Source: Limnephilus marmoratus (taxonomy: Eukaryota; Arthropoda; Insecta; Trichoptera; Limnephilidae). Taken from it: a stretch of 64,000 bases of DNA. The notes beneath the pieces were generated by a model. It saw only the letters and a program-made list of their open reading frames with translations. It was not told the origin of the DNA and did not search any database. This document shows positions 10,234 through 22,285 of the stretch, in pieces (position 1 is the stretch's first letter; each line of letters opens with the position of its first letter). The DNA lies in NCBI GenBank assembly GCA_917880885.1, contig OU862910.1:21340710-21404709 (forward strand). Reading direction: 5' to 3'. The translations under genes were made by a program, and so were the position numbers.

Positions 10234-10999
10234 CGAAAATGATAATCATGTAATTAAGTGACGATTTTTCATACGAATCCCGATATGGTTTCCGTATTAT
10301 GGGGATCGGTCTGGAAACAAGTATCGTGTAAAGCCAGCTTTACATGGAGTCAAGATTGATGGTTAGGGCTTGTCACCCGGGACCAAGGACGGGGTTAATG
10401 CAATTACCCTGTTTCATATTGCATGAAAAAATGGCAACTCATACTTTGCTAATATTATGAACGTAGGAGTACCCTGTTTTCTGCATGTCAATCAAATACA
10501 CGAGCCCCAACTTTGAAACTAATTCACTAGCACTAGTAAGTAATGTAACTACTCGTATAAAATAGTATTTTCTAGCGGTACTGCCAGTACCTCTCTCTAG
10601 AAAATTCGGAAGTGAAAATGCACTCTCAGTATCGGCCTTATAAAAATCACCATTCACAATCGATAATTTACATATATTGGCTTTAAATGGGTTCAATCTT
10701 CCCCTTCATATCTCCCTTCTCTTCACACTTTATTAAATTGGGATGGCCAATGCTACTAGGTTCGGGCAATTGGAACTCGTGAGGTAATCAAAATCTTTCC
10801 AAGGTCTAAGTGACACGGTGGTGACACGTGAAAATTCGTGCGTAGAAGACAGAAAAAATATGTACGTGTGACATTTGGCGTTGAGGATTTTTTCCAGCTT
10901 TTTCTGTCTGGAATGTGTAAGACAATGCCAATATTTTTAGCAAGTAAAGTCTTTTCTATCGTGGGCTATTGTATTATCTATTTAACTGTCAAAATACAA
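10234..10999. other. No gene seen
   Basis: No recognised element. The 85-codon minus-strand frame at 10439-10696 has no domain, no splice context and ordinary AT-rich composition, so it is not called as a gene. Confidence 0.45.
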
Positions 11000-11202
11000 G
11001 GTTCAACGCCAACTCAGAACGAAACCAACTTAGAAGCACCTCAGAAAGATCCTTAAAAGCTATGAAAAAATAATTTTAAAATAGCCTGTAACCCTAACCT
11101 AACTTAACCTATTTAACCAATTTTTTAATATTTTTTAACATCACTCTTAATGACCTTTCTGAGATGGTTCTGAGTTGGTTTCATTCTGAGTTGGCGGTCA
11201 CC
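11000..11202. mobile_element. Palindromic MITE family M, copy 3
   Basis: The left end GGTTCAACGCCAACTCAGAA and the right end CTGAGTTGGCGGTCACC are inverted partners through CCAACTCAGAA. The inside keeps AAAAGCTATGAAAAAATAAT and CCTAACCTAACTTAACC. It is about 200 bases, like the copy at 52740-52934. Confidence 0.8.
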
Positions 11203-11227
11203 AAATAAAAGACGGTGGTAATTTGTT

Positions 11228-11408
11228 AAGGCTCGAACCGGGCTCGAAAAGAAGAAGATAGAGAGACATGAAATTACGAATGTTAGAGGAGAGCGCTAAC
11301 ATTTACAGCGACAAAATCGATGCGAAAATGTTTAATAAAACACGACTCGTTTAAAATAGAGCAAAAATCTTGCTGGCCTTGTCTTAAACAGGATTTAAAG
11401 AAACACTG
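11228..11408 (+). repeat. Dispersed repeat E, copy 2
   Basis: Shares ACACGACTCGTTTAAAATAG and flanking blocks with 1370-1577. Non-coding. Confidence 0.65.
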
Positions 11409-11814
11409 TGAATTTTTTCATACATATAACTTGTAAATAACTGAAAAAACGTGTTTATAATAATTTTAGGAGCATATTGTGCGATTTTTTTCTATCGAGG
11501 GAATTTTATATAATTTGCGTTTCGGCGCGGGCAATGTCTAGATATTATCTTCAAGAACATATATTTTTAAGAGCTTTAAAACTTGCCGTGTTTAAGGGAG
11601 ATATGTAAGAAATCGGTAGAAATTCGGGTTGCGGGACCTTAAGTAAGAAAAATAATCTGAAACAAAGTGTTGCAACTCGGGCAAAGCAGGGTAGTAACTT
11701 CTTTATAATAAAATATATTTAAGACTCTTACAAAAATGTTTAAATATTATGAAGTATGTACTTCTTTTCCAAAAAAAAAAATTCATTTTACTAATACTTT
11801 TTTTTAAACCTGGT
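11409..11814. other. No gene seen
   Basis: AT-rich sequence without a recognised frame or repeat. Confidence 0.45.
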
Positions 11815-12293
11815 ACCTACCCTGAAGTATGGCAGTGAGGCATGGAACTGACAGAGGAAGGATGAAAATAAATTGAAAGCTGTTGAAATGAGATCCCTGA
11901 AGCGTATGTGTGGTAAAACCGTGTATGTATGATCGTGTGAGAAATGTGGAGATCCGCAAAGAATGTAAGGCTGAGTAAGCATAATGAGTAAGATTAAGAA
12001 AGGGACCCTCAGATGGTTTGGGCATGTAGAGCGAATGAACGAAGAAAGTAGTGTAAGAAGAATATATGACACAAATGTGAATGGTAAAAGAAGTCGGGAA
12101 AGACATGGTACGATCAAGTGAATCAGATACTTGAATCGGGCCAGGTCAAAAGTCAGAATAATAGAAGAGTATGTATGAGGGGATGTATGAATGTGAGTGA
12201 GGCAAAGAGTGTGTGCCAAGATCGAGTTTATGGCGGTCCTCCTCTTTGCCTACCCCTGAGGGGGAAACGGCGTGATGGTTAGTTAGTTGGTTA
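11815..12293 (+). pseudogene. LINE ORF2 C-terminus with GTTA-repeat tail
   Basis: With frameshifts, the plus strand encodes a LINE tail: YGSEAWN, then KAVEMRSLKRMCGKTVYDRVRNVEIRKEC in two pieces, a trace of the widespread R-W-F-G-H-V-E-R-M type motif (TGGTTTGGGCATGTAGAGCGAATG at 12014-12037), then the same 3' block as 7637-7828, ending GTTAGTTAGTTGGTTA. It is a dead, 5'-truncated copy. The long minus-strand frames here (11791-12219) are shadows. Confidence 0.75.
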
Positions 12294-12802
12294 TTTGATT
12301 TCATTATTTTAAATTGGTAAGTCGAGTTACATCCAGAAATTTTTCACGGGTAACAAACAACAACGTGTAATTTGACGATAATGTTTGGGAAGTGAACATC
12401 TTCATTGTGGTGATTATAGGTTTTACTAGTAAACTAACCGCATTTTTATATGGGATTGATTGGGTATTGCATTCGCAGACTTGGTGGGTAGTTATATGTC
12501 AAAATCCTGAATTTATCCCACCTACCTAATCTTTCCTTCCAAAATGTCACCATAAACATTGTTGCAAGAAAGTACTCAACTTTGGAGAGGTGACAGTGTG
12601 CTTTCCTGCTCAGTACAAAATAACATCTCAGACAGGGCGCATGTATCGTAACCTCTTGTTATAAGAATATTGCTAATTTTAAACAGTGAGAAGTGTACAC
12701 CAAAACTGGAGATCAGCGAGGCCCCATCTGCAACGGTGTGTCCTATTTTCCTTATTCCAATCTGTGCTTTTTTTTCCAAAAGCACAGATCTGAACTATCG
12801 AC
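12294..12802. other. No gene seen
   Basis: No recognised element. The first part of the 180-codon frame beginning at 12670 is only flanking DNA read through into the LINE that follows. Confidence 0.5.
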
Positions 12803-12813
12803 TGACTATCCAT

Positions 12814-14504
12814 GAGTGGCAGGTCCGTTGGGATAGATCGAATTTGGGAAGATGGACCTTCTCCTTCTTCCCATCAGTTAAAATCAGAATGGAAGGGGCT
12901 TATCTCAGACTGGATCACCACATTACCCAGCTTCTGTCCGGGCATAGGGAATTCAGGGGGAGACTTCACACCCTCTCCCTGTCCCCCCACCCCAATTGCG
13001 CATGCGGATCAACCAACCAGTCGGCCGAGCACATTCTGTGGCACTGCGAGATCTTGACGGACGCTAGAGAGGAAATGCTCGATGGTTTGGACGTACCTAT
13101 CAGACCAGTGTGGAACACTGATCTGGTTTCGAACAAGACGAACTTCGAGTGCTTGAGGAATTTTACAAGGATCTGGGTTGAGAGATGGCCTGAGCTTAGA
13201 GTCGCGGATTAGTAGATCTTGGCACCACGTGTACTTGTTCCTGACTAACCATGGACTTTCTTTCCTTCTTACTCTCTTACCAATATTGCCCAGGATGTTC
13301 AGTTTTATATTTTATTTTACATTTTATGTTTATTATTTACACCTTTACATTTTTATGTTTTTTTTGCTTTTACAGTATTTATACATATACATTTTTTTTT
13401 TACATTTTTAAGTTTATTATTTACACCTTCACATTTTTATGTTTTTATGCTTTTACATTTTTATGTTCATGGTCTACTGTTTACAGATGCCCTGCGTAAT
13501 TTAACGCTCATGTCTATTTTATGTTTTTTCTTTTTCTTTCTAAATCGCCATTTTATTTTACATGTTTATGATCTTTAGTTTGGTTATATGGTGCATTCAC
13601 ACGCCCAGCGCTGACTTCCACACGCTCTTGTTTATTTTTTTCTTTTTTGCGATTTACTGTATTATCAATAAATTTTTCTTTTTAGTTATGTTTTTTTTGT
13701 TAGAACTGAACTCAGTTGCTCGTTTTGTGCCGTCCTTCTCCCCATATAAGGGGTTGGACCCTGGACCGTGTCCCCGCCTACGTATCATGGCCGGTCTTCT
13801 GGAACTGGTGGAGCTGCACCTGTCTGCCGCGCCACCCCCTGTGACATGAAGAGGCTGGGGAGAAGGCTAAACGACATCTGGAGGCTATCCGTCCCGCCTC
13901 CGGCGATCCGACGCTTCTCTCCCTAGGGTCTTCTTCTATGATTTCCAATTACTCTCGTCTAGGCACCACCGGCTAGCTGGCTTACGGACGACGCTGCCGG
14001 TTGTCGGGAGGCCGGACAATCAGCCTCCTTCACTGTCTCGGGAACCGCCGGTAGCCAGTTTGCGGTAACATCAGTTCTACTCTGTACAAATGTTATTTTA
14101 CTTTTGTTGCTTTTTTTTATGAACAGTGCTCGGTGCCGCCCGCTGGATTGCGTATGGTCTTTCGCTGTCATGAGCTGATTACTCATGACGGCTGCTGTTT
14201 ATTTTGTTCATTTTACTTTTTTATGTCGATGTTACTAACTACTTGTTTGACTGTCCACGAGGCTCACTGCTTTGGCGGTGACTACCTCCATGGGCTTTAG
14301 AATTGTAGAAATGACCATTACAGTACAGTCCTGTAGGCGCGACCGCATACCGCCACCTAACACAGTATGAGGGGACATTGAAGGTCTAGATTCGTTACAT
14401 TATATGTAGAGCCGTTTATTCAAAAAAATTAGATTCTTGTGAGAACTCCGAAGGGGCGACCATAAGTTGCCTATACCGGGGTGGGACAGTGGTGGGTACT
14501 TCAA
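12814..14504 (+). mobile_element. R1-like LINE, 5'-truncated copy 2
   Basis: Same family as 8316-9872, on the opposite strand. The ORF2 tail runs from 12814 to the stop at 13210-13212 with WQVRWDR, HHITQLLSGHREFRGRLH, the CxC-H-C finger and RWPELRVAD. The 3' UTR includes a tandem T-rich stretch at 13310-13460 with repeats of TTATTTACACCTT and TACATTTTTATGTTTT, and ends GGTACTTCAA. Target duplication TGACTATCCAT lies at 12803-12813 and 14505-14515. The shared 3' end and lack of poly(A) define the family's terminus. Other small frames in the UTR are not genes. Confidence 0.85.
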
Positions 14505-14515
14505 TGACTATCCAT

Positions 14516-15306
14516 CAGGTTTTGCGAGTGTATGCTATTTAATCGTTCCATATAACTTAGCGTTTTCACGTAGTTTCGGGACTGGTCCTTCGAGGGCTGC
14601 ATAGGCTTTGCTCTGCAGCATTTACCGCCAATTAACAGTGGAGTCGCAGTTTTGCGATACCACTAACAATTTTGCATACACGCTTAAGTTATAAAATCAA
14701 GTTAGATCCCGTAATTTTTCACGGGTAACAAATACTTTTTTTAGTAAAAATTGACTTCCCCTGTTTGTAAGTGGTGTGATTCAAAGCTGTTGAATATGTT
14801 AATTGACGTCTCATAATTCAAAAAGTTAAGAGGCATTAATTGAGGGACTGCGAGGGCTTCCTACGCATGCGACAAGAGACCGGATGTGACATTTCAAAAC
14901 GGAAGTAAACTTACGAATACAAGTTGAATTTATCAAATGCACGCGCATAATCAAATGGAAGTGGGCTTTGTTCATTTGTGTCCAGCCGTCACAAAGAAAC
15001 AAAAGATTTACTGTTGAAATTCAACGATTCAGACGTTTTTAAGCTTGGGCATTGGAGGGTTACTTCTTAAGAATATTCATAAGAGCATTTGGGGGGGGGG
15101 GAGTAAGCAGAGTGGATTAACCGCCACATACCGTAAAACTCATCATCCGCAAAGTATCTAAATATTTCTTACATACTTTTTTGCACGTCATCCCACTGAC
15201 TCAATTAAAGTTCACTACGTTTTGTAACGCAGCCATTGGGAAACTTTTTTGCGCAGAGTCTGCGGTTTTTGTCGATTGGGTACCGATACTGAGCCAGTCG
15301 TCGACG
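14516..15306. other. No gene seen; small hairpin
   Basis: No element or gene recognised. A short hairpin CCCGT-AATTTTTC-ACGGG lies at 14708-14725, and a related TTTTTCACGGGTAAC occurs at 12339. A run of 12 G lies at about 15090. Confidence 0.4.
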
Positions 15307-16605
15307 ACCGGCCGGTATATCACTCAATCCATATCCTCGCTATGTTAAACATTAAACAAATGCTGACTAAATCAAGCTTTGCCACGCCGCATAATAGTTC
15401 TTTTAGACGCCGAGGCGCAGCAGTCACATATCAAATCTGACATAACTTAATAAATAATTAAATACTTCCATGTCACCGAAATTTTATTTTAAGTGTGTTA
15501 TTATTTAAGTGACTATTATCTACGTCAAGTTATGAAGAATATCGACGATATTACCAAATATTGATAAACAATGAAAAATAGTCCGGTAAGGGATTTTAAA
15601 AGTTTTCACCTAAGGACTGCACAGTGGTGAATTTCATGAATAGTGCATAATTAGGAACTCCAGTGAAAAATATTAATGCTTTAAAAAAATATGGTCATAA
15701 ATACCAATAAACGCTGATTCTGAATAAATAGGTTTTATTCAATAATATTAAACGCAGAGTTTTTTTTTAAATTATTAAAAAGTCACTTTTTAATCGGGTT
15801 GTAAAAATACGCCGTCAAGTTGCATTATTGAAATTTTTGTGGTGACGTCACTGTTTGACGTGTCGTGACGTCACCGTAAAGTCATTGTATGGGAATGTAA
15901 GATATGACATGATATGGAGAATGTATGATTAGTTTATCTATATTATTGAAAATATTCAAAAACTATTGCACAAAAATATAGTAATGCTATTTCTAGGGAG
16001 AATACTTAGAACAACGGAATTCAAAATGGCGGCAGTTGATCAGCTTATTTCCTGATCCTATAGAATTTTTCAGGAGTGATGACGTCACACGATTCACCAT
16101 ACATACGGTGGTTTTCGGGGGTCTTGAAAAATTAAAACCTTGACAATTATTTTAATTATTAAAACTAACTCTAAAAATAAAAATAAAAATGCAATAATTT
16201 AATTTAGAAGATCATTAATCATTAAAAAAAAAAAATTGGACTGGAGTTCTCTATTCCGCAAAAACCAATACAATTTCAAATTAACATCCTCGCATACAGC
16301 AAGCAACATGCTGATTGAAGTGGGTAACTGTATAAAAAATCAACACACCAAAATAATCTGCGTTATCGACGATTTGAAAGATCTCGTATGTCCCGCGCGA
16401 TGACAGTGGAAAGCACAGATATACCCACGTTGACTGTAGTCTGGTTTAACAAAGAAAAAAAGCACTTTCCTCTATTAAAATCATTAACAATTCGTGTAAT
16501 ACTAGTAATATCTAGGCTTGCGACCTATATACGGATTATATTCCAAGCCGCGCTAAGCTCGATGTTCCAACCAAGCAGAGCTTAAAATCAACTAATATAC
16601 CTGAC
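15307..16605 (+). repeat. Repeat family R, copy A (uninterrupted, ~1.3 kb)
   Basis: Direct repeat of 17219-21655 and, in part, inverted 45955-49845. Shared landmarks with copy B are GGTATATCA, CCATATCCTCGCTA, AGACGCCGAGG, ATACTTCCAT, CATGAATAGTGCA, ATGCTGATTGAA, CGATGACAGT and AGCTTAAAATCA. It contains palindromic TGACGTCA words at about 15844, 15868 and 16080. It is non-coding as far as I can see: the 65-codon frame at 16388 is not conserved in copy B. It serves as the empty-site reference for three insertions in the other copies. Confidence 0.75.
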
Positions 16606-17218
16606 CTATTTCGCATCCCGATTGAACGACGCGAAGTGAATTGGCTTAGAAAAAGATGTAAAGCAAGTCTTGAAGAAACTCGTAATGAATGCAGGAGGAA
16701 ATACGAATACCGATAGGTACTGCACAAACGTCACGTTTCACCAACAACAAAAAAAGTTTTTATACGACTCGTTTTCGTGCTGCCGACGTCAACTTTACTG
16801 TGAACGGATGTTCCATTAAATTGTCTTATGTAGGTATAAAACACATTCAATATTCACGCAATATAAAGCTATTATGAGAAGATTCATATTAGTGGGCAAA
16901 ATCGACGTGAGAAACTGCAATGCAAAGCAATACCGTGACTGTTGATTATTATTTGATGTTAGATATGAAATCTGTTATTATGTTATTATCTAATAACTCT
17001 TACTTTCACACTTACTTCATATATTAATTGCTAGCGAATTAACTAAATATCATTGATTTTTTTTGTTTTTTATAACTTTTGTAATGTTCAATATTTTAGG
17101 AGAATGATGGAAAAATACTGAAAAACGACATCTACTCCAAAAAGGCTCAGGGATCCCTGATTAAAATTCTTCGGGTACGTGTTGATACAACCTGTACATA
17201 TACATATATCACACATAC
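16606..17218. other. No gene seen
   Basis: Spacer between the two direct copies of family R. AT-rich, with short frames of about 60 codons lacking any domain. Confidence 0.45.
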
Positions 17219-17392
17219 GCCCGGTATATCAGCCGGTCCATATCCTCGCTAGTACGACATTCCTCGCTCAAATTTAAGCGGGCTAAAGCCTTAGTAAACC
17301 GGAGAATAATTCCTTTTTTAGACGCCGAGGTGCATTGATGCGCTAGCAGTCACATTTCAAATCTGAAATCTACGTGAATAATATTGAATACT

Positions 17393-17532
17393 ATTTTGTT
17401 AAATGTTTTTGGGGTGTTATGCCGTGTTGCGCTAGCTCCTCCTTTAGCTAACGTTTCGGACAGCGTTACGTGTCCATCATCAGGGCACATCTGCCCTAAT
17501 ACTTTTGGCCGTGAAAATCTAAAATCATATCT
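17393..17532. mobile_element. Foldback element F, copy 2, with 13 bp target duplication
   Basis: Contains GGGGTGTTATGCCGTGTTGC, TTTCGGACAGCG, GTGTCCATCATCAGGGCA and ACTTTTGGCCGTGAAAATCT, all found in copy 1 at 440-700 in the same or complementary sense. It is flanked by AATATTGAATACT at 17380-17392 and 17533-17545. Copy A of family R has the empty site (ATTAAATACTTCCAT near 15457). A duplication of 12-13 bases is long for a simple DNA transposon. Confidence 0.75.
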
Positions 17533-17822
17533 AATATTGAATACTTCCATATCGCCGACATTAACGCAAATTGCCTAATTTTATAAGTAGTAGTAGTCCT
17601 GTTAAATTCATCGAGCGATAAGGAATTTCGATGTTATTAATTGATTTTATCAATCAAAAATAGTTTGGAGATTTTAAAAGCTTCAACGTCAGACAGTTTT
17701 TGTTGGTTTTCAGGGGTTTGTTCATGAATAGTGCAGGACTCCAGCAAATAAATACTATTTAAAATTGGTATCCTCGCATACTGTACCATGCTGATTGAAA
17801 TCACTATGATGAGTAGCAAAAA

Positions 17823-18051
17823 AAATACCAATGTATCCCTTCAGATTGCAGACGAAAATAAAAAAAATTACGTAAATGATACCCTGACGCCATATTACAA
17901 AAATCTCTTATGGATTACTAAAAAAAGGGCCAAAGAAAAAAATTTCAAATTCATCTGGTTCAAAAACGGAAAACTACTGGCTCGTAAATCTGAAGGCTCG
18001 CCAATTACGGAAATAAAAAATCATTATGAACTTGAAAGTAAAATCATATAA
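17823..18051 (+). pseudogene. LINE ORF1 C-terminal fragment
   Basis: Open frame of about 75 codons ending at 18051, with DTLTPYYKNLLWITKKRAKE, then FIWFKNGKLLARKSEGSPI. This pattern (LTPYNK-LL, then F-W--GK---RK) is the conserved C-terminal region of ORF1 proteins in several insect LINE families, related to the baculovirus FP-like domain; in LINEs the ORF1 product binds RNA. The ATG at 17788 lies in the flanking repeat, so the frame is a fusion with the insertion site. The N-terminal part is missing. Confidence 0.7.
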
Positions 18052-18406
18052 TCTTGCCACTTTCTCGATAACCTAACCTAATCTACATTATAATATACAC
18101 TTAACCAGAAATGGATCAATTAATTAATATAGAATTTGATAACCCTTCACCCGATACCAGCACTACTTCAACAACTATAGACAGATCACCCATTCCCCTT
18201 CCCCTGGATGATGAGATAACCCCACCACGAGATGTAAGGAACGTCTACCAAATTGGAGACATCAAAATCAATATGCAAAACACTGGACAGATACACCCGC
18301 AATGTGATGACTACCAACTACTTCTTCTGCACAATGGACTAAACAGTGCAGTAAATACAAGTTTAGGATATAACGAAAACGATAGGATATATAAATACTC
18401 TTTAAC

Positions 18407-20993
18407 ATGGCTGACTACATTGAACACATAGACTCGGACAAACAGCATCACTGCACAAGTACTAATGACTTTAAACAATGGACTAACATCATTAAAAAAA
18501 AAGGATCAAAATATTACATCAAAACATTAGATCAATTAGTAAAAACTTTGATGAATTTGTATTATACCTCCAACAACTTGAAAATAATTTTGATGTCATC
18601 GTACTGACAGAATGCTGGCTGAATGACAAATATACACCTAAAACACTTGAAAACTATAATACGTACCACTCAACGAAGCACAAAAACCAAAATGATGGCG
18701 TAGTCATATACACAAGTAATAAAATCAACACAACTATACAAGAAATAAACATCATAGACTCTAACTGCATAAAAATTACATATGACAAAGAAACTTGTAT
18801 CCTAGCTATATATAGATCTCCATCCAAAAATAACATAACAAATTTCCTAACTGCACTAAACAGCACATTAACTGATCTCAACAAAATCAAAAATATCTTC
18901 ATAGTAGGAGACCTAAACATAAACACTTTACAATTTGGACACCCGCAAAGCATAGAATACCTATCAATACTAGCGCAACATGGACTGGAACCCACGATAA
19001 ATATCCCAACACGAGTCACACAAAACACAAGTAGCTGTATAGACCATATAATGATCAAGTCAAAACTAAAATCCGAAACAATAGTACTCGAAAGCGCAAT
19101 TACAGATCATTACATGACTATGATAGCAATAGCCACCGAAAACACAAAATCTGAACAACATAAAACATTTACAAAAAAAATAACTGAATATCCAAACTTA
19201 AAGGAAAAACTCAAAAAAATGGACTGGAAACCAATATACCGAATACAGAATGCTGAAGTAGCTTGGGATAAATTCACAACTACGTTAACACAAGAAATAA
19301 ATAATTACACTAATATAAAACTTATAACACTTACACACAAGACAAAAAAAATAAAACTATGGATAACACAAGGAATATTAAACTGCATCCGTAAACGAGA
19401 CAAATTACACAGACAAATTAAAAACACGCCATATGACATGGAACAACTTAATTTCTATAAAAGATATAGAAATATCTGCACAAAAATTATAAGAGTAGCT
19501 AAGGAGATATACTATAGACAAAAACTACAAAAAGAAAACAACAACCCAAAAGCTATATGGAAAATATTAAAAGAAGTGACATATACACAAAAACACAAAC
19601 AGAAAAATAGTATCGAACAATTTAATATTAATTAAAAAAAAATAGATATCATTACAAATGCGGAGATAATAGCGAACCATGTGAACAACTTCTTTGCAAA
19701 TATAGGAAAAGTTTTAGCAAACCGTAAAACACAAACACAAACCAACCGATCAGACATCAATACACAAAAGACAAAACTAAGACTTACAATAAAAACAATT
19801 ACGGAGGAGGAAATTGAAAAAATAATCGATAAATTAAAAAACAATGTTGCACCGGGATTAGATGAGATAACAACAGATTGCATTAAGAAATTAAAAAATG
19901 AAATAATAAAACCAATAACACACTTAATCAACCTTAGTATAAAACAAAGCTGCTTCCCTAGTACTTTGAAACAAGGACTGGTGATCCCTATTTACAAAGC
20001 AGGAGACAAAATGGAAATAAATAACTATAGACCAATCACATTATTAAACTCACTATCAAAGATCTTCGAAAGAGCATTAAAAAACCAAATTATAAAATAC
20101 CTTGAAGAAAACAAATTAATCTCGGATAAACAATACGGATTTAGAGAAAAAAGAGGTACCAAAGAAGCTTTAGAATATGTAATAGATTATATACATAGCA
20201 ACCTAGATCAAGGACAAAAATGCATAGCAATATACCTAGACTTAGCTAAAGCCTTCGATTCAATCTGCCACAAAACCCTATTTAAAGCATGGGACAGCCA
20301 ACAAATAAAACAAACTCCATAAAAATTCACAATTGTTTAAACACCAAAAACTGCGACTGCCCTGCTTTAGTAAAAACAGACCAAATAAAATATCTAGGAA
20401 TCATAATTGATCATAATCTCAAATGGGCACATCATATAAATCATATCACCAATAAACTCCTCAAAACAATACATCTTTTCCTAAACATAAGAAACATATA
20501 CAAACTAAAACAAATGAAAACAGTATATTTTGCACTCTGCCAATCTATAATAGAATATGGTATCATTGTTTGGGGAGGAGCAACAAACTCAGCTATTGTT
20601 CATTTGGAAACCACACAGAGAACCATCTTAAAGGTTATACTAGAAAAACACAGAATGACTGACACAGACCAAATATTCAACATGTTCGACGAACTTGACA
20701 TACGACAATTATACATAAAAACACTTCTTAACTATATCTTTGACCAAAAACACAAACTCCAACAATCACAAACCATCAATAGACCAGTTAGACAAGCATA
20801 CATACAAAACTTAAAAACACCGACGATAAACACAAGCTTTGGACAAAGACATCACAAATACCAGGCAATAAAAGCATTCAACCATCTTCCACCCGATTTA
20901 AAAAAAGAAGAAAACAAAAAACTTTTCACACTCAAAATTAAAAGATGGATTAAAGAACAAAAAAGGCAACTTTACAAAAAAATCACAACATAA
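18407..20993 (+). pseudogene. LINE ORF2: endonuclease and reverse transcriptase, broken
   Basis: The frame from the ATG at 18407 is shifted at an A run near 18495-18503 and then carries an AP-type endonuclease: NIRSISKNFDEF, VIVLTECWL near 18597, AIYRSPS, IVGDLNIN near 18905, and CIDHIM near 19035. An in-frame TAA stands at 19633-19635. The reverse transcriptase follows: PGLDEI, IPIYKAGDK, NNYRPITLL, KQYGFR and IYLDLAKAFD near 20232. A deletion and frame change at about 20290 removes the segment that should hold the catalytic F/Y-A-D-D box. The last part (to 20993) is the tail domain with KYLGIIID, IEYGIIVWG and FNHLPPDLKK. It cannot encode an active enzyme. Confidence 0.85.
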
Positions 20994-21655
20994 AAAAATA
21001 AAAACACATAGACATAAACACCATTGCAATACTCACTAATTTATAAAACCCTTTTAATTTCTCTATCGGTTTATATGTATCTATCCTATTTATATAATTT
21101 TATTTTATTGTTTAATTTTAGTGTTATTTTACTCTATTTTATTTTGCTCTATTTTACTTTCTTTTAATTCTTATATGTTAGTATTGAGTTTCTTTTTTGT
21201 TTAGTTTTGATTTTTTATGTATCTTAAATTAAAAAAATAAATCATATCAAACTGTAAAATGAGGTCCTCAGCACGGGTAAAGCACCCAGTGAGGCCCACA
21301 TTAGTCAAATATGTAACACACATGTATAAATCAAGTGAATCAAATCAAATCAAATCAAAAAAAAATTAAGAAACTTTAGCAAAAATCAACCCGCCTAAAA
21401 ATAGTTATCATGAAATAAACTGTCGTCGTTAATATTTTCAAAGATTGCTTTCTCCCGATGACAGTAGAAAGCATAGATATAGCACTTACGACAGTAGTTT
21501 GGTTTTTCAAAGAAAAAGAAACATGTTGCTTTATTAAAATCATAAACAATCCGTGTAAAACTGGTTATTGAAACCTGTACACGGATTATGTTCTAAACCA
21601 CGCTAAGCTCGACATTTCAACCAAGCCGAGCTTAAAATCATGTGATATACAGGGG

Positions 21656-22285
21656 ATGTTCGACATTGATACTCTTCACTCCTTGCATATTTATCGGGTA
21701 AGTTCGATATACCGAATTTTAGTAGGAAAAAATAAAATTAAGAAAAAAGGGTCATCTTTTTAAATGTGTAATTATTGTTGTACCCGGACGCGTATTTCCA
21801 AAACCATTACCGATTCAGTCGCGGTAGCGACAATTTACATTTTAAATTGGTTATTTTTTATCACATTGCAAAAACAAAAATTGTTCTAAAATCTAGATAA
21901 AATAATCTTTCTGATGTGCATATTAGAAATTAATTATTTTATTTCAAAGTATTTAAATTTTAATATTATTCCCATATACTGTAAATACACCTCTCTCTCT
22001 CTCTCTCTGGTTTCAATCCTGGGATTGGTTTGCAGCAATTTATTACACCTCTGTATTGATAATTTTTTATCACTTTGCAAAAACAAATTTTTTTCTAAAA
22101 TCTAGATGAAATAATCTTTCCAATGTGTATGTTAGAAATTAATAAGTTTATTTCTAAATATTTAAATTTTGATATTGAAAATGTAAAGCGACTGAACCAT
22201 GTAGGTTTTGGAAATACGCTACTCGGACTGATAATACCAACTACGAATAAAAATGTCATCTTAATCAGAAAAAAATAGTTCTTAC
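21656..22285. other. No gene seen; short (CT)n tract, probable intron
   Basis: Two imperfect copies of a ~110 base segment (CTTTGCAAAAACAAA, TCTAGATAAAATAATCTTTC) lie at about 21864 and 22073, separated by a (CT)n run at about 21992-22009. If the exon at 22286-22578 is real, this is the start of its downstream intron on the minus strand. Confidence 0.5.

Larger units (their letters stand above)
17823..21376 (+). mobile_element. LINE (CR1/Jockey-type), defective, inserted in family R copy B
   Basis: About 3.55 kb with remnants of ORF1, an endonuclease and reverse transcriptase in ORF2, and a 3' UTR that ends in a (CAAAT)n repeat and an A run (21343-21365). A candidate target duplication TAGCAAAAA lies at 17814-17822 and 21377-21385, and copy A has the related TATAAAAAATCAAC at one site. 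The 5' end is truncated within ORF1. Codon use is extremely A-rich. Confidence 0.8.
17219..21655 (+). repeat. Repeat family R, copy B (split by a foldback and a LINE)
   Basis: The left part (17219-17813) and right part (21386-21655) follow copy A in order and orientation. The segment equivalent to about 15700-16290 of copy A is missing. Two insertions sit inside: a foldback copy at 17393-17532 and a LINE at 17823-21376. Copies A and B start about 1.9 kb apart, suggesting a local duplication or two nearby insertions of one element. Confidence 0.75.

Noticed and set aside
11085..11105. CCTAACCTAACTTAACC as an insect telomere repeat
   Set aside because: It does not follow the TTAGG unit in tandem and recurs as a fixed internal part of MITE family M.
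11791..12219. 142-codon minus-strand frame
   Set aside because: It is antisense to a recognisable LINE tail on the plus strand, whose protein motifs are convincing.
18654..19058. 134-codon minus-strand frame
   Set aside because: Antisense to the LINE endonuclease domain.
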